DNA of 64,000 nucleotides from Bacteroides stercorirosoris. GTDB taxonomy: Bacteria > Bacteroidota > Bacteroidia > Bacteroidales > Bacteroidaceae. A program made the position numbers and the translations under genes. The stretch is from contig NZ_FQZN01000016.1 of NCBI RefSeq assembly GCF_900142015.1, forward strand, positions 84,058 to 148,057, written 5' to 3'. Position 1 is the stretch's first letter, and each line of letters opens with the position of its first letter. The notes under the pieces are model-generated. The model saw only the letters and a list, made by a program, of their open reading frames with translations, was not told the DNA's origin and did no database searches. Shown here one piece after another: positions 25,302-34,876 of the stretch.

Positions 25302-28300
25302 ATGAAAGGATTTCTGATTATAAAGAATATTATTCTTAGTAAGCAAACACTTCTTCTTGTTTATATTTTAGTTTGGGGTATGCAGGCGTATGGCTCCGCT
25401 AATCTCCCTTCTGTTTTCCCACATAATTATCAATATAAAAGTTTTAAGAATATATATTTCCCAATAGAATCAAATATTGTAAATGCAATTTTTCAAGATG
25501 ACACGGGACTGACATGGATTGGTACTAAAAGTGGCCTGTTCTCTTATGATGGATATCAAATCTATAAATTAGCAAAGGAAACCGATATAGAATATGCCAA
25601 TATCACTGCAATAGTACAGATAAGTAAAGAATATCTGTGTATCGGGACTAATAGGGGATTACGTTTTTTTAATTTGCTTACTGAGCAATTTGAGAACCTG
25701 TATCCGGCTACTCAGGTGGTTAAATCCGTCCGTTCCTTGGCTGTTTGGCACGATAAACTTTGGATTGGAACTAATGATGAAGGATTACTGTATTATGATT
25801 TCCAGAATGGATCTATTTTGCACCTGCCATTAGAGTCCGGAAAAAGTAAATCAATTGTTTATGCATTTGCACCTGCAAATGGCAAACTTTATATAGGCTC
25901 TTATGATGGCTTGAGTTGTTATGACCCCATAAAGCAAGTGAGAGAAACAGTCTCATTGCCTGAGCAATTCCGGAAACTGATGGTAAATTCATTGCTGTGG
26001 GATGAACAACAAAATTGCTTATGGATTGGGGCGGAAGGATGTTTACTCCAGTATTCTTTTAAAGATTCTCATGTAGAAACATCTCTCGCATTGCCGTCAA
26101 ATACTTCTAAAGCGTTGGCTTTTGATAATAAAAATAATATTGTGATCGGTACGGATAATGGCTTGTATATTTATAGTCGGAATCTGGGGAAAGTCAACCA
26201 TATACTTCGTGATTTGCAAAATGAACAATCTTTGTGTAATAATGTGATTTCATGTATCTATATTGACAAAAATAATAATGTTTGGTTAGGTACTGATTAT
26301 GGCATATCGTTGATTATTGATGACTCTGCTTTTCAGTTTATTCATATTTCAGAATTGATAAATGAAAGGAATGGAAATCATTTTACCCATATATATAAGG
26401 ATAGCAAAGGAGGGTATTGGCTAGGAGGAACAAACGGGCTTTTGCTATTTGGAGAAAATGGTGACGTGAAATGCTTTAATACAGAGACCCCGGACGGTTT
26501 ACTTCTGCACAACCGAATCAGATGTATATATGAAGATCGTGATCATATCATGTGGATTGCTACGGATGCCGGGGTGGCAAGGTATGATAGAAAGAAAAAG
26601 AAGTTTATACATTACAATATAGTAGACAGGCTGAATCAGAAGAAAGCTAATTGGGCATATGATGTTTATGAGAATAAATATGGTTATTTATGGATTACAA
26701 CCTATCTGGGTGGAATATTCATCGTTGACAAGCAAGAATTGCTTGCACACGATCATGAGGCTTTATTTCGGGCGGAATGGAATTTATCCGACTCACTTGT
26801 TTCAACAAAGTTTAGTGAGATTGCCTATCAGATAGAGGCTGATAATTATGGTTTTATGTGGGTTAATACTCAAAAAGGATTAGCCCGGATAGACTGTAAA
26901 TCCCGAAAAACACGCATACTGGACATTTGTCTGAATCAGATGATTTATGATGGAATACAGTCTATTTGGTATTCGTCGGACAATGAACTTTATAGAATCA
27001 ATGTACTGACTTGTGCCATTGAGAAAATAGGTGAATTAGCCAAAGGAAGTCTGGTGCATTCTTTCGTATTGGAAAATAAGAATATCTGGGTTTCGTGTAC
27101 AGAAGGAGTCATGGCATGGGATGTAACTTCTTTGCAGAGAACGGGCGTCGCATTTCCAGGAAGGTATTATCAGGCAGGATTCTATGACAAGCAACATGAG
27201 GTTATATTGTGGGGAGGATATGATGGGATATCTTATATGCCCACTCATGCTATAAAGAAAGAAAAGAAAGCAAGTCCGGTTATTATAACAGCTGTCAGAA
27301 GCAATGACAAGCGATTGCTACCTATGGTGGATTATATCGGGAGTAGTATCCGATACCAGAATAGGATAGAGTTGCCGCATACGGAGAAGAATCTGACATT
27401 TGAGTTTTCTACATTAGCTTATTCGTCGGAAACAGAGTTCTATTATCGTTTAGGAAATACGAAGCAATGGAATAAATTGGAGCCGGGACGGAATTATATT
27501 TCTTTTGCCAATTTACATCCCGGCAGGTACAAGTTGTTTATGCGGAGTGGGAACTCTGATAATCCCCGGATATCTCCGGTTACGAAGTTTGGCTTTACCA
27601 TTTTTCCGCCATGGTATGCGTCGGTGATAGCGTATATTATATATACACTTATATTGGCAGGTATCGCTTTTATTATCATAAAATATATCCGAAGGAATAT
27701 CAAGCTGAAATATGAGCGTATAGAGAAAGAGAAAACATTAGAATTGTCAAATCTGAAATTAGACTTCTTCATTCATATTTCACATGAACTCAAGACTCCT
27801 TTAAGCCTGATTATAGCCCCTTTAAGTACTCTGATTACAGAAATTAAGAAGCCGGAACATAAAAAGCGGCTGGAGTCTGTATACGGACATGCATTGAAAT
27901 TAAATTCATTGATTCATGAAGTTCTTGATTTCAAGCAGGTTGATTGTGCAAGTGAGAACACTTTGATTCGCTCTAATATCGAATTATGTTCTTTTACAAG
28001 GAATATCCTGGATACTTTCTCCATGGCTTTTGCATCGAAAAATATCAGGCCGGTCCTCATATCCGATAGAGAACAAATATGGATGAATCTGGATATGATA
28101 AAAATGGAATCTGTAATATCAAATATAATCACTAATGCGATTAAATTCATTCCTGCTGAAGGGGGAAAAATCGAAGTTAGTATAATTCAGGAAGCTGAAA
28201 CGGTGACTATACAGATTTCGGATACCGGCAGTGGCATAAGGCATGAAGATCTTCCTTATGTCTTTATCCGCTATTTTCAGAGTAAAAACAAAGAGAGACG

Positions 28301-29270
28301 TAAAGATGGAAGTGGCATTGGGCTGTATATAGTTAAGAAGTTTATAGAACTGCATGATGGCCATGTCAGCATTAATAGTGCTGGCGATAAATGTGGAACT
28401 TTAGTTACCGTAACCTTACCTTTATCCGGTGCAAACTGTATATCTTCCGTGCAGAACAGTTTTCAGACGGATCAACAATTGAGCCTGCTTTCGGGAAAAC
28501 CCATATTATTGATTGTTGATGATAACGTTGAAATGGTAACCTATCTGGTGGAAGCTTTTTCTAAAGAATACTGTTGCCTGTATGCTTTAAATGGAAAAGA
28601 TGGGATAACCATTGCCTCAGAACACCATCCGGACATAATTCTTGTAGATCAGATAATGCCGGAAATGGATGGAATTGAATTCTGTAAGGTGATACGCAAA
28701 AATTTGCAAATAGCTTTAGTACCTATTGCGATGTTGACAGCGAAGGATGATAAAGATACAGAACTCAAAAGTATGAAAGCAGGAGTAGATGCGTTTATAG
28801 CTAAGCCGTTTGATATTGATAAACTGGAACTGCGGCTGGAACAGCTACTTAAAACCCGGCGCAGGTTGGAGAAACGACTGAGTATTGAAACAATCGGGCA
28901 ACCTGTACAGATACAGGAGAAAGAAATAGATACAGGGAAAGCATTTATAACCAAACTTGTTGCCATCATGGAAGAAAACATGGAAAATACAGAATTCAAT
29001 GTTTCTATGCTTTGCCAATTAGTGGAGATGGATAATAAACAATTGTACCGGAAAGTAAAGCAGTTGGCAGGAGTCACTCCCGTAGATCTTATTCGCCGGA
29101 TAAGAATGAAGAAGGCAGCTGCTTTATTGTCACAAAACAGGTTCTCTGTTTCGGAAGTGATGTATATGGTCGGCTATTCAAATCCATCTTATTTCTCGAA
29201 ATGTTTTGTAGCCGAATATAAAGTTTCTCCGAGTCAATATGCATCAGAACGGCAGAATACGGAAGGTTGA
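25302..29270 (+). CDS. Hybrid two-component system sensor/regulator (HTCS)
   Basis: The protein, about 1,320 residues, has the full HTCS order: signal/anchor, beta-propeller repeats (about 40-690; recurring L-W-I-G-T units such as TWIGTKSGLFSYDG and VWLGTDYGISLI), a Y_Y_Y domain (about 690-765), one membrane segment near 775, HisKA with ISHELKTPL (His about 827), HATPase (ISDTGSGI, GSGIGLYIVKKF), a receiver (LLIVDDN, Asp in ILVDQIMPEMDG) and an AraC HTH (VSEVMYMVGYSNPSYFSKCF). I use ATG 25302 (MKGFLIIKN); ATG 25281 would add seven residues. HTCS proteins sense oligosaccharides and switch polysaccharide-use genes. Here no SusC/SusD or glycosidase is adjacent; the LruC gene is the only nearby surface gene in the same direction. 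Confidence 0.95.
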   Translation: MKGFLIIKNIILSKQTLLLVYILVWGMQAYGSANLPSVFPHNYQYKSFKNIYFPIESNIVNAIFQDDTGLTWIGTKSGLFSYDGYQIYKLAKETDIEYANITAIVQISKEYLCIGTNRGLRFFNLLTEQFENLYPATQVVKSVRSLAVWHDKLWIGTNDEGLLYYDFQNGSILHLPLESGKSKSIVYAFAPANGKLYIGSYDGLSCYDPIKQVRETVSLPEQFRKLMVNSLLWDEQQNCLWIGAEGCLLQYSFKDSHVETSLALPSNTSKALAFDNKNNIVIGTDNGLYIYSRNLGKVNHILRDLQNEQSLCNNVISCIYIDKNNNVWLGTDYGISLIIDDSAFQFIHISELINERNGNHFTHIYKDSKGGYWLGGTNGLLLFGENGDVKCFNTETPDGLLLHNRIRCIYEDRDHIMWIATDAGVARYDRKKKKFIHYNIVDRLNQKKANWAYDVYENKYGYLWITTYLGGIFIVDKQELLAHDHEALFRAEWNLSDSLVSTKFSEIAYQIEADNYGFMWVNTQKGLARIDCKSRKTRILDICLNQMIYDGIQSIWYSSDNELYRINVLTCAIEKIGELAKGSLVHSFVLENKNIWVSCTEGVMAWDVTSLQRTGVAFPGRYYQAGFYDKQHEVILWGGYDGISYMPTHAIKKEKKASPVIITAVRSNDKRLLPMVDYIGSSIRYQNRIELPHTEKNLTFEFSTLAYSSETEFYYRLGNTKQWNKLEPGRNYISFANLHPGRYKLFMRSGNSDNPRISPVTKFGFTIFPPWYASVIAYIIYTLILAGIAFIIIKYIRRNIKLKYERIEKEKTLELSNLKLDFFIHISHELKTPLSLIIAPLSTLITEIKKPEHKKRLESVYGHALKLNSLIHEVLDFKQVDCASENTLIRSNIELCSFTRNILDTFSMAFASKNIRPVLISDREQIWMNLDMIKMESVISNIITNAIKFIPAEGGKIEVSIIQEAETVTIQISDTGSGIRHEDLPYVFIRYFQSKNKERRKDGSGIGLYIVKKFIELHDGHVSINSAGDKCGTLVTVTLPLSGANCISSVQNSFQTDQQLSLLSGKPILLIVDDNVEMVTYLVEAFSKEYCCLYALNGKDGITIASEHHPDIILVDQIMPEMDGIEFCKVIRKNLQIALVPIAMLTAKDDKDTELKSMKAGVDAFIAKPFDIDKLELRLEQLLKTRRRLEKRLSIETIGQPVQIQEKEIDTGKAFITKLVAIMEENMENTEFNVSMLCQLVEMDNKQLYRKVKQLAGVTPVDLIRRIRMKKAAALLSQNRFSVSEVMYMVGYSNPSYFSKCFVAEYKVSPSQYASERQNTEG

Positions 29271-29288
29271 GTTTAATGGACAAGAAAT

Positions 29289-30014
29289 TCAGATTTCTTC
29301 CAATGCATAGTATTGATAATCCCGGAGTATGGTTTGCAGGAATTGTTCCTGTCCGCCATCCCGGGGTGTGATTGAAAGAATTTCCTGCACTTTTTTGGCA
29401 AGCTGCACGATGTGCCGTGCACGGTCCTTTTTCCCGGATTGCAAAGTCCGGGTGATTACATTTACCTGTTCCAGTGATAAGTCGGCGGCTTGCGGATATG
29501 TGGGGCGGTAATCTTTTGTCAGATAATCGAATTCGTCAAGACTGACGTGTATCTTGCGGTAATTCTTATCCTTGATAACCATTGTGCCCGCGGCAAGGTC
29601 GCCCATCCTTTGACTGTTTTTGGTCAGCAAAATCACTAATACTCCGAGTCCTCCGGTGACGGGAATATCAATCGGGAAGAGAAGCCAGCGAAGCAGATAA
29701 GAGCCTATGCTCGGAGTGGAACCATCGGCTTTCACCACCCGGATGTTCATGAGCTTCTTTCCGAGGCTCTGCCCGTGGTTGAACATCTCACATAAAAATG
29801 CATAGAATAATACAGGCAGATAGATGACTGCAAAAAAAACAATCATAGTAAAATCCGAAGATACCTGGAATTTAGAGAGCAGGGTTGCTGTGGAATATAC
29901 ATAAAGTCCTATCAGGATATAGTCGATGACTAATGCCAGAAATCGTTCGCCAATGCTGGCGGGTGTTTGGCTGATACGGACGAATTGCCCCGTGATTATA
30001 GTAGATTCTGCCAT
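29289..30014 (-). CDS. RDD-family membrane protein
   Basis: I start at the ATG complementary to 30012-30014 (MAESTIITGQFVRISQTPAS), since the upstream codons cross the -7 box. The 241-residue protein has the RDD pattern: ASIGERFLALVIDYILIGLY (Arg, Asp), three membrane segments, then GKKLMNIRVVKADGST and RMGDLAAGTMVI. The C-terminal about 80 residues are soluble (helical, LARHIVQL-like). RDD proteins may transport or anchor; some act in osmotic or surface processes. It is divergent from the SpoIIM-MoxR operon and convergent with the HTCS gene, ending 18 bp away. This RDD/SpoIIM/DUF4129/MoxR/DUF58 set is a recurrent conserved neighbourhood. Confidence 0.85.
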   Translation of the reverse strand: MAESTIITGQFVRISQTPASIGERFLALVIDYILIGLYVYSTATLLSKFQVSSDFTMIVFFAVIYLPVLFYAFLCEMFNHGQSLGKKLMNIRVVKADGSTPSIGSYLLRWLLFPIDIPVTGGLGVLVILLTKNSQRMGDLAAGTMVIKDKNYRKIHVSLDEFDYLTKDYRPTYPQAADLSLEQVNVITRTLQSGKKDRARHIVQLAKKVQEILSITPRDGGQEQFLQTILRDYQYYALEEI

Positions 30015-30044
30015 TTCCGATTGAACATTTTTAGTATTTCGTTG

Positions 30045-30072
30045 CAAATATATCATTATTCTCTTATTTTTG
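30045..30072. promoter_or_regulatory. Overlapping divergent -7 promoter boxes
   Basis: On the minus strand TATATTTG (30045-30052) lies 30 bp from the RDD start codon. On the plus strand TATTTTTG (30065-30072) lies 44 bp before the SpoIIM start codon. The two transcripts therefore start within a few tens of bases of each other. Confidence 0.55.
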
Positions 30073-30116
30073 TTACCGATTTCAGACAAAACTCATCCGA
30101 AGTCCTCAAGAAAAGT

Positions 30117-31079
30117 ATGAAAGAAGTAACGTTCATCCGTCGGAATATTGAAAAATGGAAAGAAGCCGAGAAGGTGGTGGAGCAGGCTACAAGCTTGTCT
30201 CCCGACAGGCTTGCCGACGCATATACGGACCTTACTGCTGACTTGGCGTTTGCACAAACGCATTTTCCAACCTCCCGCATCACCATTTATCTGAACAATC
30301 TCGCCTCGGCGCTGCATAATAAAATTTATCGGAACAAACGTGAGAAATGGTCGCGAGTCATCACTTTCTGGACGCAGGAAATACCTCAGACCATGCACGA
30401 TGCGCGTCGTGAACTGCTTGTTTCATTTCTTATTTTCATTGTCAGCGTAGCGGTCGGGGTGATTTCTACTGTGGGTGACCCCGATTTTGTCCGTCTGATT
30501 CTGGGAAATAACTATGTGGATATGACATTGGATAATATAGCCAACGGAGAACCTATGGCAGTGTATAACGGTTCTTCGGAAGTTCCTATGTTCCTGGGAA
30601 TCACACTGAACAACATCATGGTTTCCTTCAATTGCTTTGCAATGGGAATCTTAACCAGCTTCGGTACAGGATATATGCTTTTTGCCAATGGAGTCATGCT
30701 GGGCTCTTTCCAGACCTTCTTTTTCCAGCATGGTCTGCTTGGCGAGTCCATGCTTGCCGTATGGTTGCACGGAACACTCGAAATCTGGGCTATCATTGTG
30801 GCCGGTGCTGCCGGACTCGCTTTGGGAAACGGATGGCTGTTCCCCGGAACCTATTCAAGGCTTGAATCTTTCCGGAGGGGAGCCAAACGAGGGGTGAAGA
30901 TTGTGATAGGCACCATCCCTGTATTTATCATGGCAGGATTCATTGAAGGCTTTATCACCCGCCACACCGAATTGCCGGATGCGCTGAGGCTTGGGCTGAT
31001 TCTTACTTCCCTGGCATTTATTTTATTCTACTATATTTATTTACCTAATAGAAAACGACATGGAAACAGAGAAACCTAA
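30117..31079 (+). CDS. SpoIIM/DUF95-family membrane protein
   Basis: The ATG at 30117 (MKEVTFIRRNIEKWKEAEKV) is chosen over far-upstream codons because it follows the -7 box and gives the usual start. The 320-residue protein has a soluble N-terminal helical part (about 1-105). About five membrane segments follow, with the DUF95 pattern GITLNNIMVSFNCFAMGIL, LGSFQTFFFQHGL and LHGTLEIWAIIVAGAAGL. The family is related to the forespore engulfment protein SpoIIM, but Bacteroides does not sporulate, so the role here is different. It overlaps the next gene by 20 bp. Confidence 0.9.
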   Translation: MKEVTFIRRNIEKWKEAEKVVEQATSLSPDRLADAYTDLTADLAFAQTHFPTSRITIYLNNLASALHNKIYRNKREKWSRVITFWTQEIPQTMHDARRELLVSFLIFIVSVAVGVISTVGDPDFVRLILGNNYVDMTLDNIANGEPMAVYNGSSEVPMFLGITLNNIMVSFNCFAMGILTSFGTGYMLFANGVMLGSFQTFFFQHGLLGESMLAVWLHGTLEIWAIIVAGAAGLALGNGWLFPGTYSRLESFRRGAKRGVKIVIGTIPVFIMAGFIEGFITRHTELPDALRLGLILTSLAFILFYYIYLPNRKRHGNRET

Positions 31080-32001
31080 AATTGCGTTGTACGTAAAACG
31101 TTCTTTCGGTGAGAAGTTTAATGCATCTTTCGATTTTATAAAAGAGAATTGGAAGTTGATGCTGAAGTATGCAACCTATTTGCTTTTACCGCTTTGTCTT
31201 GTCCAGGCATTAAGTTTGAATGGACTGATGACTTATACGTTAGGCATGTCCGGTTTTCTGGATAGTGGATTTCCTGACTCTGCTATATTGTCATTCTTTT
31301 CTTACTACAGTCTGTATATGCTTCTGTTGATAATAGGCATTGTTTTGCTGACTGCATTGGTTTATGCGATGATCCGGACTTATAATGAGCGGGAGGGACG
31401 CTTGCAGGGCGTCACGTTGGGGATACTGCGGCCTATGTTGCTCCATAATGTGAAGAGGATGTTTATATTGGTTTTCTTCGGATTAGTCCTGACGATGTTG
31501 GCCAGTCTGATTATCGGTGTCATAGCTGCTTTGTTCCCAGAGACTTTGTTCGCAATTGTTATGATTCTGTTTATCCCGTTTATGATAGCCGTAGCCGTGC
31601 CGTTTAGCCTTTGGGCGCCTATCTACCTGCTTGAAGACATCAGCATCATGAGTTCCTTGAAGAAGACTTTCCGCTTGGGATTTACCACTTGGGGAGGTAT
31701 CTTTATGATATCTCTTGTCATGGGATTCATTGCCGGTATTCTACAAGGTGTGACGCTGATACCCTGGTACATAGGAACAGTGGTGAAGTACATCTTTACT
31801 ACAAGCGGCGGGGGAACCGAAGCAACCGTATCTGTAGGATATAGCTTCTTGCTTTATCTGTTGGCAATTGTACAAGTATTTGGTGCTTACCTTGCCATGA
31901 TTTTCTCGTTTGTAGGATTAGCTTATCAGTATGGTCATGCCTCGGAAAAGGTGGATAGCATCATGGTAGAAAGTGATATTGATAATTTCGATAAACTCTA
32001 A
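31060..32001 (+). CDS. Polytopic membrane protein of the MoxR operon
   Basis: The 313-residue protein starts inside the end of the SpoIIM gene (20-bp overlap), at METEKPKIALYVKRSFGEKF. It has about six membrane segments, including LLIIGIVLLTALVYAMI, LVFFGLVLTMLASLIIGVIA, and ILFIPFMIAVAVPFSLW. A conserved-looking LKKTFRLGFTTWGGIFMISL resembles the membrane part of glycerophosphodiester phosphodiesterase-like proteins; that similarity is weak. Its place between SpoIIM and DUF4129 suggests a membrane component of the same system. Confidence 0.75.
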   Translation: METEKPKIALYVKRSFGEKFNASFDFIKENWKLMLKYATYLLLPLCLVQALSLNGLMTYTLGMSGFLDSGFPDSAILSFFSYYSLYMLLLIIGIVLLTALVYAMIRTYNEREGRLQGVTLGILRPMLLHNVKRMFILVFFGLVLTMLASLIIGVIAALFPETLFAIVMILFIPFMIAVAVPFSLWAPIYLLEDISIMSSLKKTFRLGFTTWGGIFMISLVMGFIAGILQGVTLIPWYIGTVVKYIFTTSGGGTEATVSVGYSFLLYLLAIVQVFGAYLAMIFSFVGLAYQYGHASEKVDSIMVESDIDNFDKL

Positions 32002-32008
32002 AATGTAA

Positions 32009-32623
32009 ATGATAACTTCTCCGTCTGATACATTGGTTTGTGACACTGCGCAGGTTGCCATATGGCAGTCTGATGCGGCGTATGACTACAACCGTGAGTT
32101 GATCGCTCCCGAAATTAATATATTCGAGTGGTTCAACAGATGGTTCGGAGAAGTCATGCAGAAAATATTCGGCAGCAACTTTGCGGAAGAATATTCGGAA
32201 CTAATTCTGATAGGCATTGCTATTCTTATCCTTATTCTGGTAGGCTGGTTCGTTTACAAGAAGCATCCGGAATTATTCGCGTATTCCCGTAAAAATGCTT
32301 TGCCTTATACGGTGGAAGAAGATACCATTTATGGAGTGGATTTTGCGAAAGGGATTGCCGACGCCCTTTCCCGCCGTGATTATAGAGAAGCAGTCCGATT
32401 GTTGTATTTGCAGACGCTAAAGCAACTCAGTGACGAGGGGCGCATCGACTGGCAACTTTACAAAACACCCACACAGTACATTAATGAAGTGCGGTTGCCC
32501 GCTTTCCGGCAGTTGACCCATCATTTCCTGCGGGTACGTTATGGAAATTTTGAGGCGACCGAAGCGTTGTTTCACACCATGCATTCCTTGCAGGAAGAAG
32601 TGAAGAAAGGAGGGGCTGCATGA
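32009..32623 (+). CDS. DUF4129 domain-containing membrane protein
   Basis: The 204-residue protein has one membrane segment (LILIGIAILILILVGWFVY, about 66-85) and a soluble C-terminal domain of the DUF4129 type: FAKGIADALSRRDYREAVRLLYLQTLK, then DWQLYKTPTQYINEV and FEATEALFHTM. Such domains often occur near MoxR ATPases and transglutaminase-like proteins. It overlaps the next gene by 4 bp (ATGA), a sign of translational coupling. Confidence 0.85.
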   Translation: MITSPSDTLVCDTAQVAIWQSDAAYDYNRELIAPEINIFEWFNRWFGEVMQKIFGSNFAEEYSELILIGIAILILILVGWFVYKKHPELFAYSRKNALPYTVEEDTIYGVDFAKGIADALSRRDYREAVRLLYLQTLKQLSDEGRIDWQLYKTPTQYINEVRLPAFRQLTHHFLRVRYGNFEATEALFHTMHSLQEEVKKGGAA

Positions 32624-33891
32624 AAGGAAGTCATTGGTTCATCGTTGGAATTATCATCTTTCTGCTGTTGATGTTTGCAATAGAATGTCGCTTGCCGAAG
32701 AAATTCGTATGGAATCCTACTTTCAGCCATTACGATAAACAACCTTTCGGGTGTGCCGTTTTTGACAGCTTGTTGTCCGCTTCGCTGCCGATGGGGTATT
32801 CATTATCCAGGGAAACTTTCTACCAAATGGAGCGGAACGATACCGTGTCTTGCCGGGGAATATTGGCTGTTGCCAACAACCGGATGCCATCGGAAGTAGA
32901 TGTGGACGCTTTACTGAAAATGGCGGAACGGGGGAATAAGATCATGCTGGCAAGTACATGGTTCAGCAATAAACTGGAAGATACCTTGAAGTTCAGAAAC
33001 AGTTATTCCTATTTTAGCCCGATAGCTTTGAAGAAGTATGCTACTTCGCTGCTGTTGAGGGATAGCCTGTGCTGGATAGGGGATTCTACGGTTTATCCCC
33101 GGCAGAATTTCTATTTCTATCCCCAATTGTGTTCGTCTTACTTTCTCACAGATTCGCTTCCGGCAAAGGTACTGGCAGTAAAGGATATTTCAGTAAATGA
33201 ATTCATATATGAAACGGATGTGGATTCTACTTTTTCAGATACTGTAGTCCATGTTCCGGTTGCCATGTCGTACCGGTGGGGGAAAGGGGAGATTATTCTG
33301 GCTTCCACACCTCTGCTCTTTACCAATTATGGTGTGCTGGACGGGAAGAACGCCACTTATCTGTTCCGCCTGCTATCTCAAATGGGAGAACTACCTATAG
33401 TCCGCACCGAGGCCTATATGGAGAAAACGGCACAGGTGCAGATGTCTCCTTTCCGCTATTTCCTCTCGCAGAGACCGCTTCGCTGGGCTTTGTATCTGAC
33501 GATGCTTGCCATACTACTCTTCATGGTGTTTACAGCGCGAAGAAGACAGCGTGCGATACCGGTTATCCGCAAACCGGAAAACAAGTCGCTGGAGTTTACG
33601 GAACTGATAGGCACTCTTTATTTCCAGAAGAAAGACCATGCCGATTTGGTTCGTAAAAAGTACATGTATTTTGCAGAAGAATTGAGAAGGGAGATTCAGA
33701 TGGATATAGAAGAAGTGGCGGATGATGAACGCTCTTTCAGTAGAATTGCCCGGAAAACAGGGATGAATGAGGAAGAGATAGGAGAATTCATCCGTACAGT
33801 CAGGCCGGTGATTTATGGTGGATGTGATATCTCCGTGGAGCAAATGAAGCGCTACATTGATAAAATGAATGAAATAATTAGTCATATATAA
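32620..33891 (+). CDS. DUF4350 domain-containing membrane protein
   Basis: The 423-residue protein starts with a membrane segment (WFIVGIIIFLLLMFAIECRL). The periplasmic-side part about 35-270 fits DUF4350: FGCAVFDSLLSASLPMGYS, LAVANNRMPSE, YRWGKGEIILASTPLLFTNY. A second membrane segment (LYLTMLAILLFMVF, about 292-306) precedes a soluble tail (LEFTELIGTLYFQKKDHADLVR). The fold resembles a class I glutamine-amidotransferase/flavodoxin-like domain without an obvious active site. It is followed by the MoxR gene after 10 bp. Confidence 0.85.
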   Translation: MKGSHWFIVGIIIFLLLMFAIECRLPKKFVWNPTFSHYDKQPFGCAVFDSLLSASLPMGYSLSRETFYQMERNDTVSCRGILAVANNRMPSEVDVDALLKMAERGNKIMLASTWFSNKLEDTLKFRNSYSYFSPIALKKYATSLLLRDSLCWIGDSTVYPRQNFYFYPQLCSSYFLTDSLPAKVLAVKDISVNEFIYETDVDSTFSDTVVHVPVAMSYRWGKGEIILASTPLLFTNYGVLDGKNATYLFRLLSQMGELPIVRTEAYMEKTAQVQMSPFRYFLSQRPLRWALYLTMLAILLFMVFTARRRQRAIPVIRKPENKSLEFTELIGTLYFQKKDHADLVRKKYMYFAEELRREIQMDIEEVADDERSFSRIARKTGMNEEEIGEFIRTVRPVIYGGCDISVEQMKRYIDKMNEIISHI

Positions 33892-33901
33892 AAAGAAACT
33901 T

Positions 33902-34876
33902 ATGGAAGAGAATACAGAACAACGGGTGGATTTAACCCTCTTTTCCGAGAAGATACAAGAGTTGAAGGATCGGATTGCTTCTGTCATCGTAGGGCAGGAG
34001 CAAACGGTAGACCTGGTGCTGACGGCTATTCTGGCAAATGGTCATGTGCTGATAGAGGGAGTGCCGGGAGTAGCGAAGACTTTGCTGGCACGTCTGGTTG
34101 CCCGGCTGGTTGATGCTGATTTCAGCCGCATACAATTCACTCCGGACCTGATGCCGAGTGATGTGCTGGGTACCACGGTCTTCAACATGAAAACCAATGA
34201 TTTTGACTTCCATCAAGGGCCGGTGTTTGCCGATGTCATACTGGTGGACGAAATCAATCGTGCCCCTGCCAAAACGCAGGCAGCCTTGTTCGAAGTGATG
34301 GAAGAACGCCAGGTCAGCATTGACGGGACGACGTATCAGATGGGAGAACTTTATACAATCCTGGCGACCCAGAATCCGGTGGAGCAGGAGGGAACTTATA
34401 AGTTGCCCGAAGCGCAGCTCGACCGCTTCCTGATGAAAATAACAATGGACTATCCTTCGTTGGATGAAGAAGTGAGTATTCTGGAGCGCCATCATACCAA
34501 TGCCTCATTGGTGAAGTTGGAAGACGTCACTCCTGCCATCACGAAAGCGGAACTTTTATCTCTCCGCAGTGTGATGAACCAAGTATTTGTAGACCGCACC
34601 CTGCTTCAATATATTGCCTTGATTGTGCAACAGACGCGCACAAGTAAGGCAGTCTATCTGGGAGCTTCCCCTCGTGCATCCGTGGCCATGTTGCAGGCTT
34701 CCAAAGCCTATGCACTATTGCAGGGACGTGATTTTGTGACACCGGAAGACATCAAGTTTGTCGCTCCAAGTGTCCTTCAACATCGTCTTATCCTGACTGC
34801 GGAAGCTGAAATGGAAGGATATTCTCCGGTGAAAGTAACGCAACGCCTGATTGATAAGGTGGAAGTTCCGAAATGA
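33902..34876 (+). CDS. MoxR-family AAA+ ATPase
   Basis: The 324-residue ATPase has Walker A GVPGVAKTLLARL (about 47-59), Walker B VILVDEINRAPAKTQAALFE, a pore/sensor region VSIDGTTYQMGELYTILATQNP, and the MoxR C-terminal lid (LGASPRASVAML, VTPEDIKFVAPSVLQHRL). MoxR ATPases act as chaperones that insert cofactors or mature partner proteins, usually those with a vWA domain such as the DUF58 protein downstream. It overlaps the DUF58 gene by 4 bp. The gene order with DUF4129 and DUF4350 is the typical MRP-type context. Confidence 0.95.
   Translation: MEENTEQRVDLTLFSEKIQELKDRIASVIVGQEQTVDLVLTAILANGHVLIEGVPGVAKTLLARLVARLVDADFSRIQFTPDLMPSDVLGTTVFNMKTNDFDFHQGPVFADVILVDEINRAPAKTQAALFEVMEERQVSIDGTTYQMGELYTILATQNPVEQEGTYKLPEAQLDRFLMKITMDYPSLDEEVSILERHHTNASLVKLEDVTPAITKAELLSLRSVMNQVFVDRTLLQYIALIVQQTRTSKAVYLGASPRASVAMLQASKAYALLQGRDFVTPEDIKFVAPSVLQHRLILTAEAEMEGYSPVKVTQRLIDKVEVPK

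Noticed and set aside
29967..30116. Upstream start for the SpoIIM-like gene
   Set aside because: It would run through the divergent promoter region and the RDD gene start; ATG 30117 fits the promoter.
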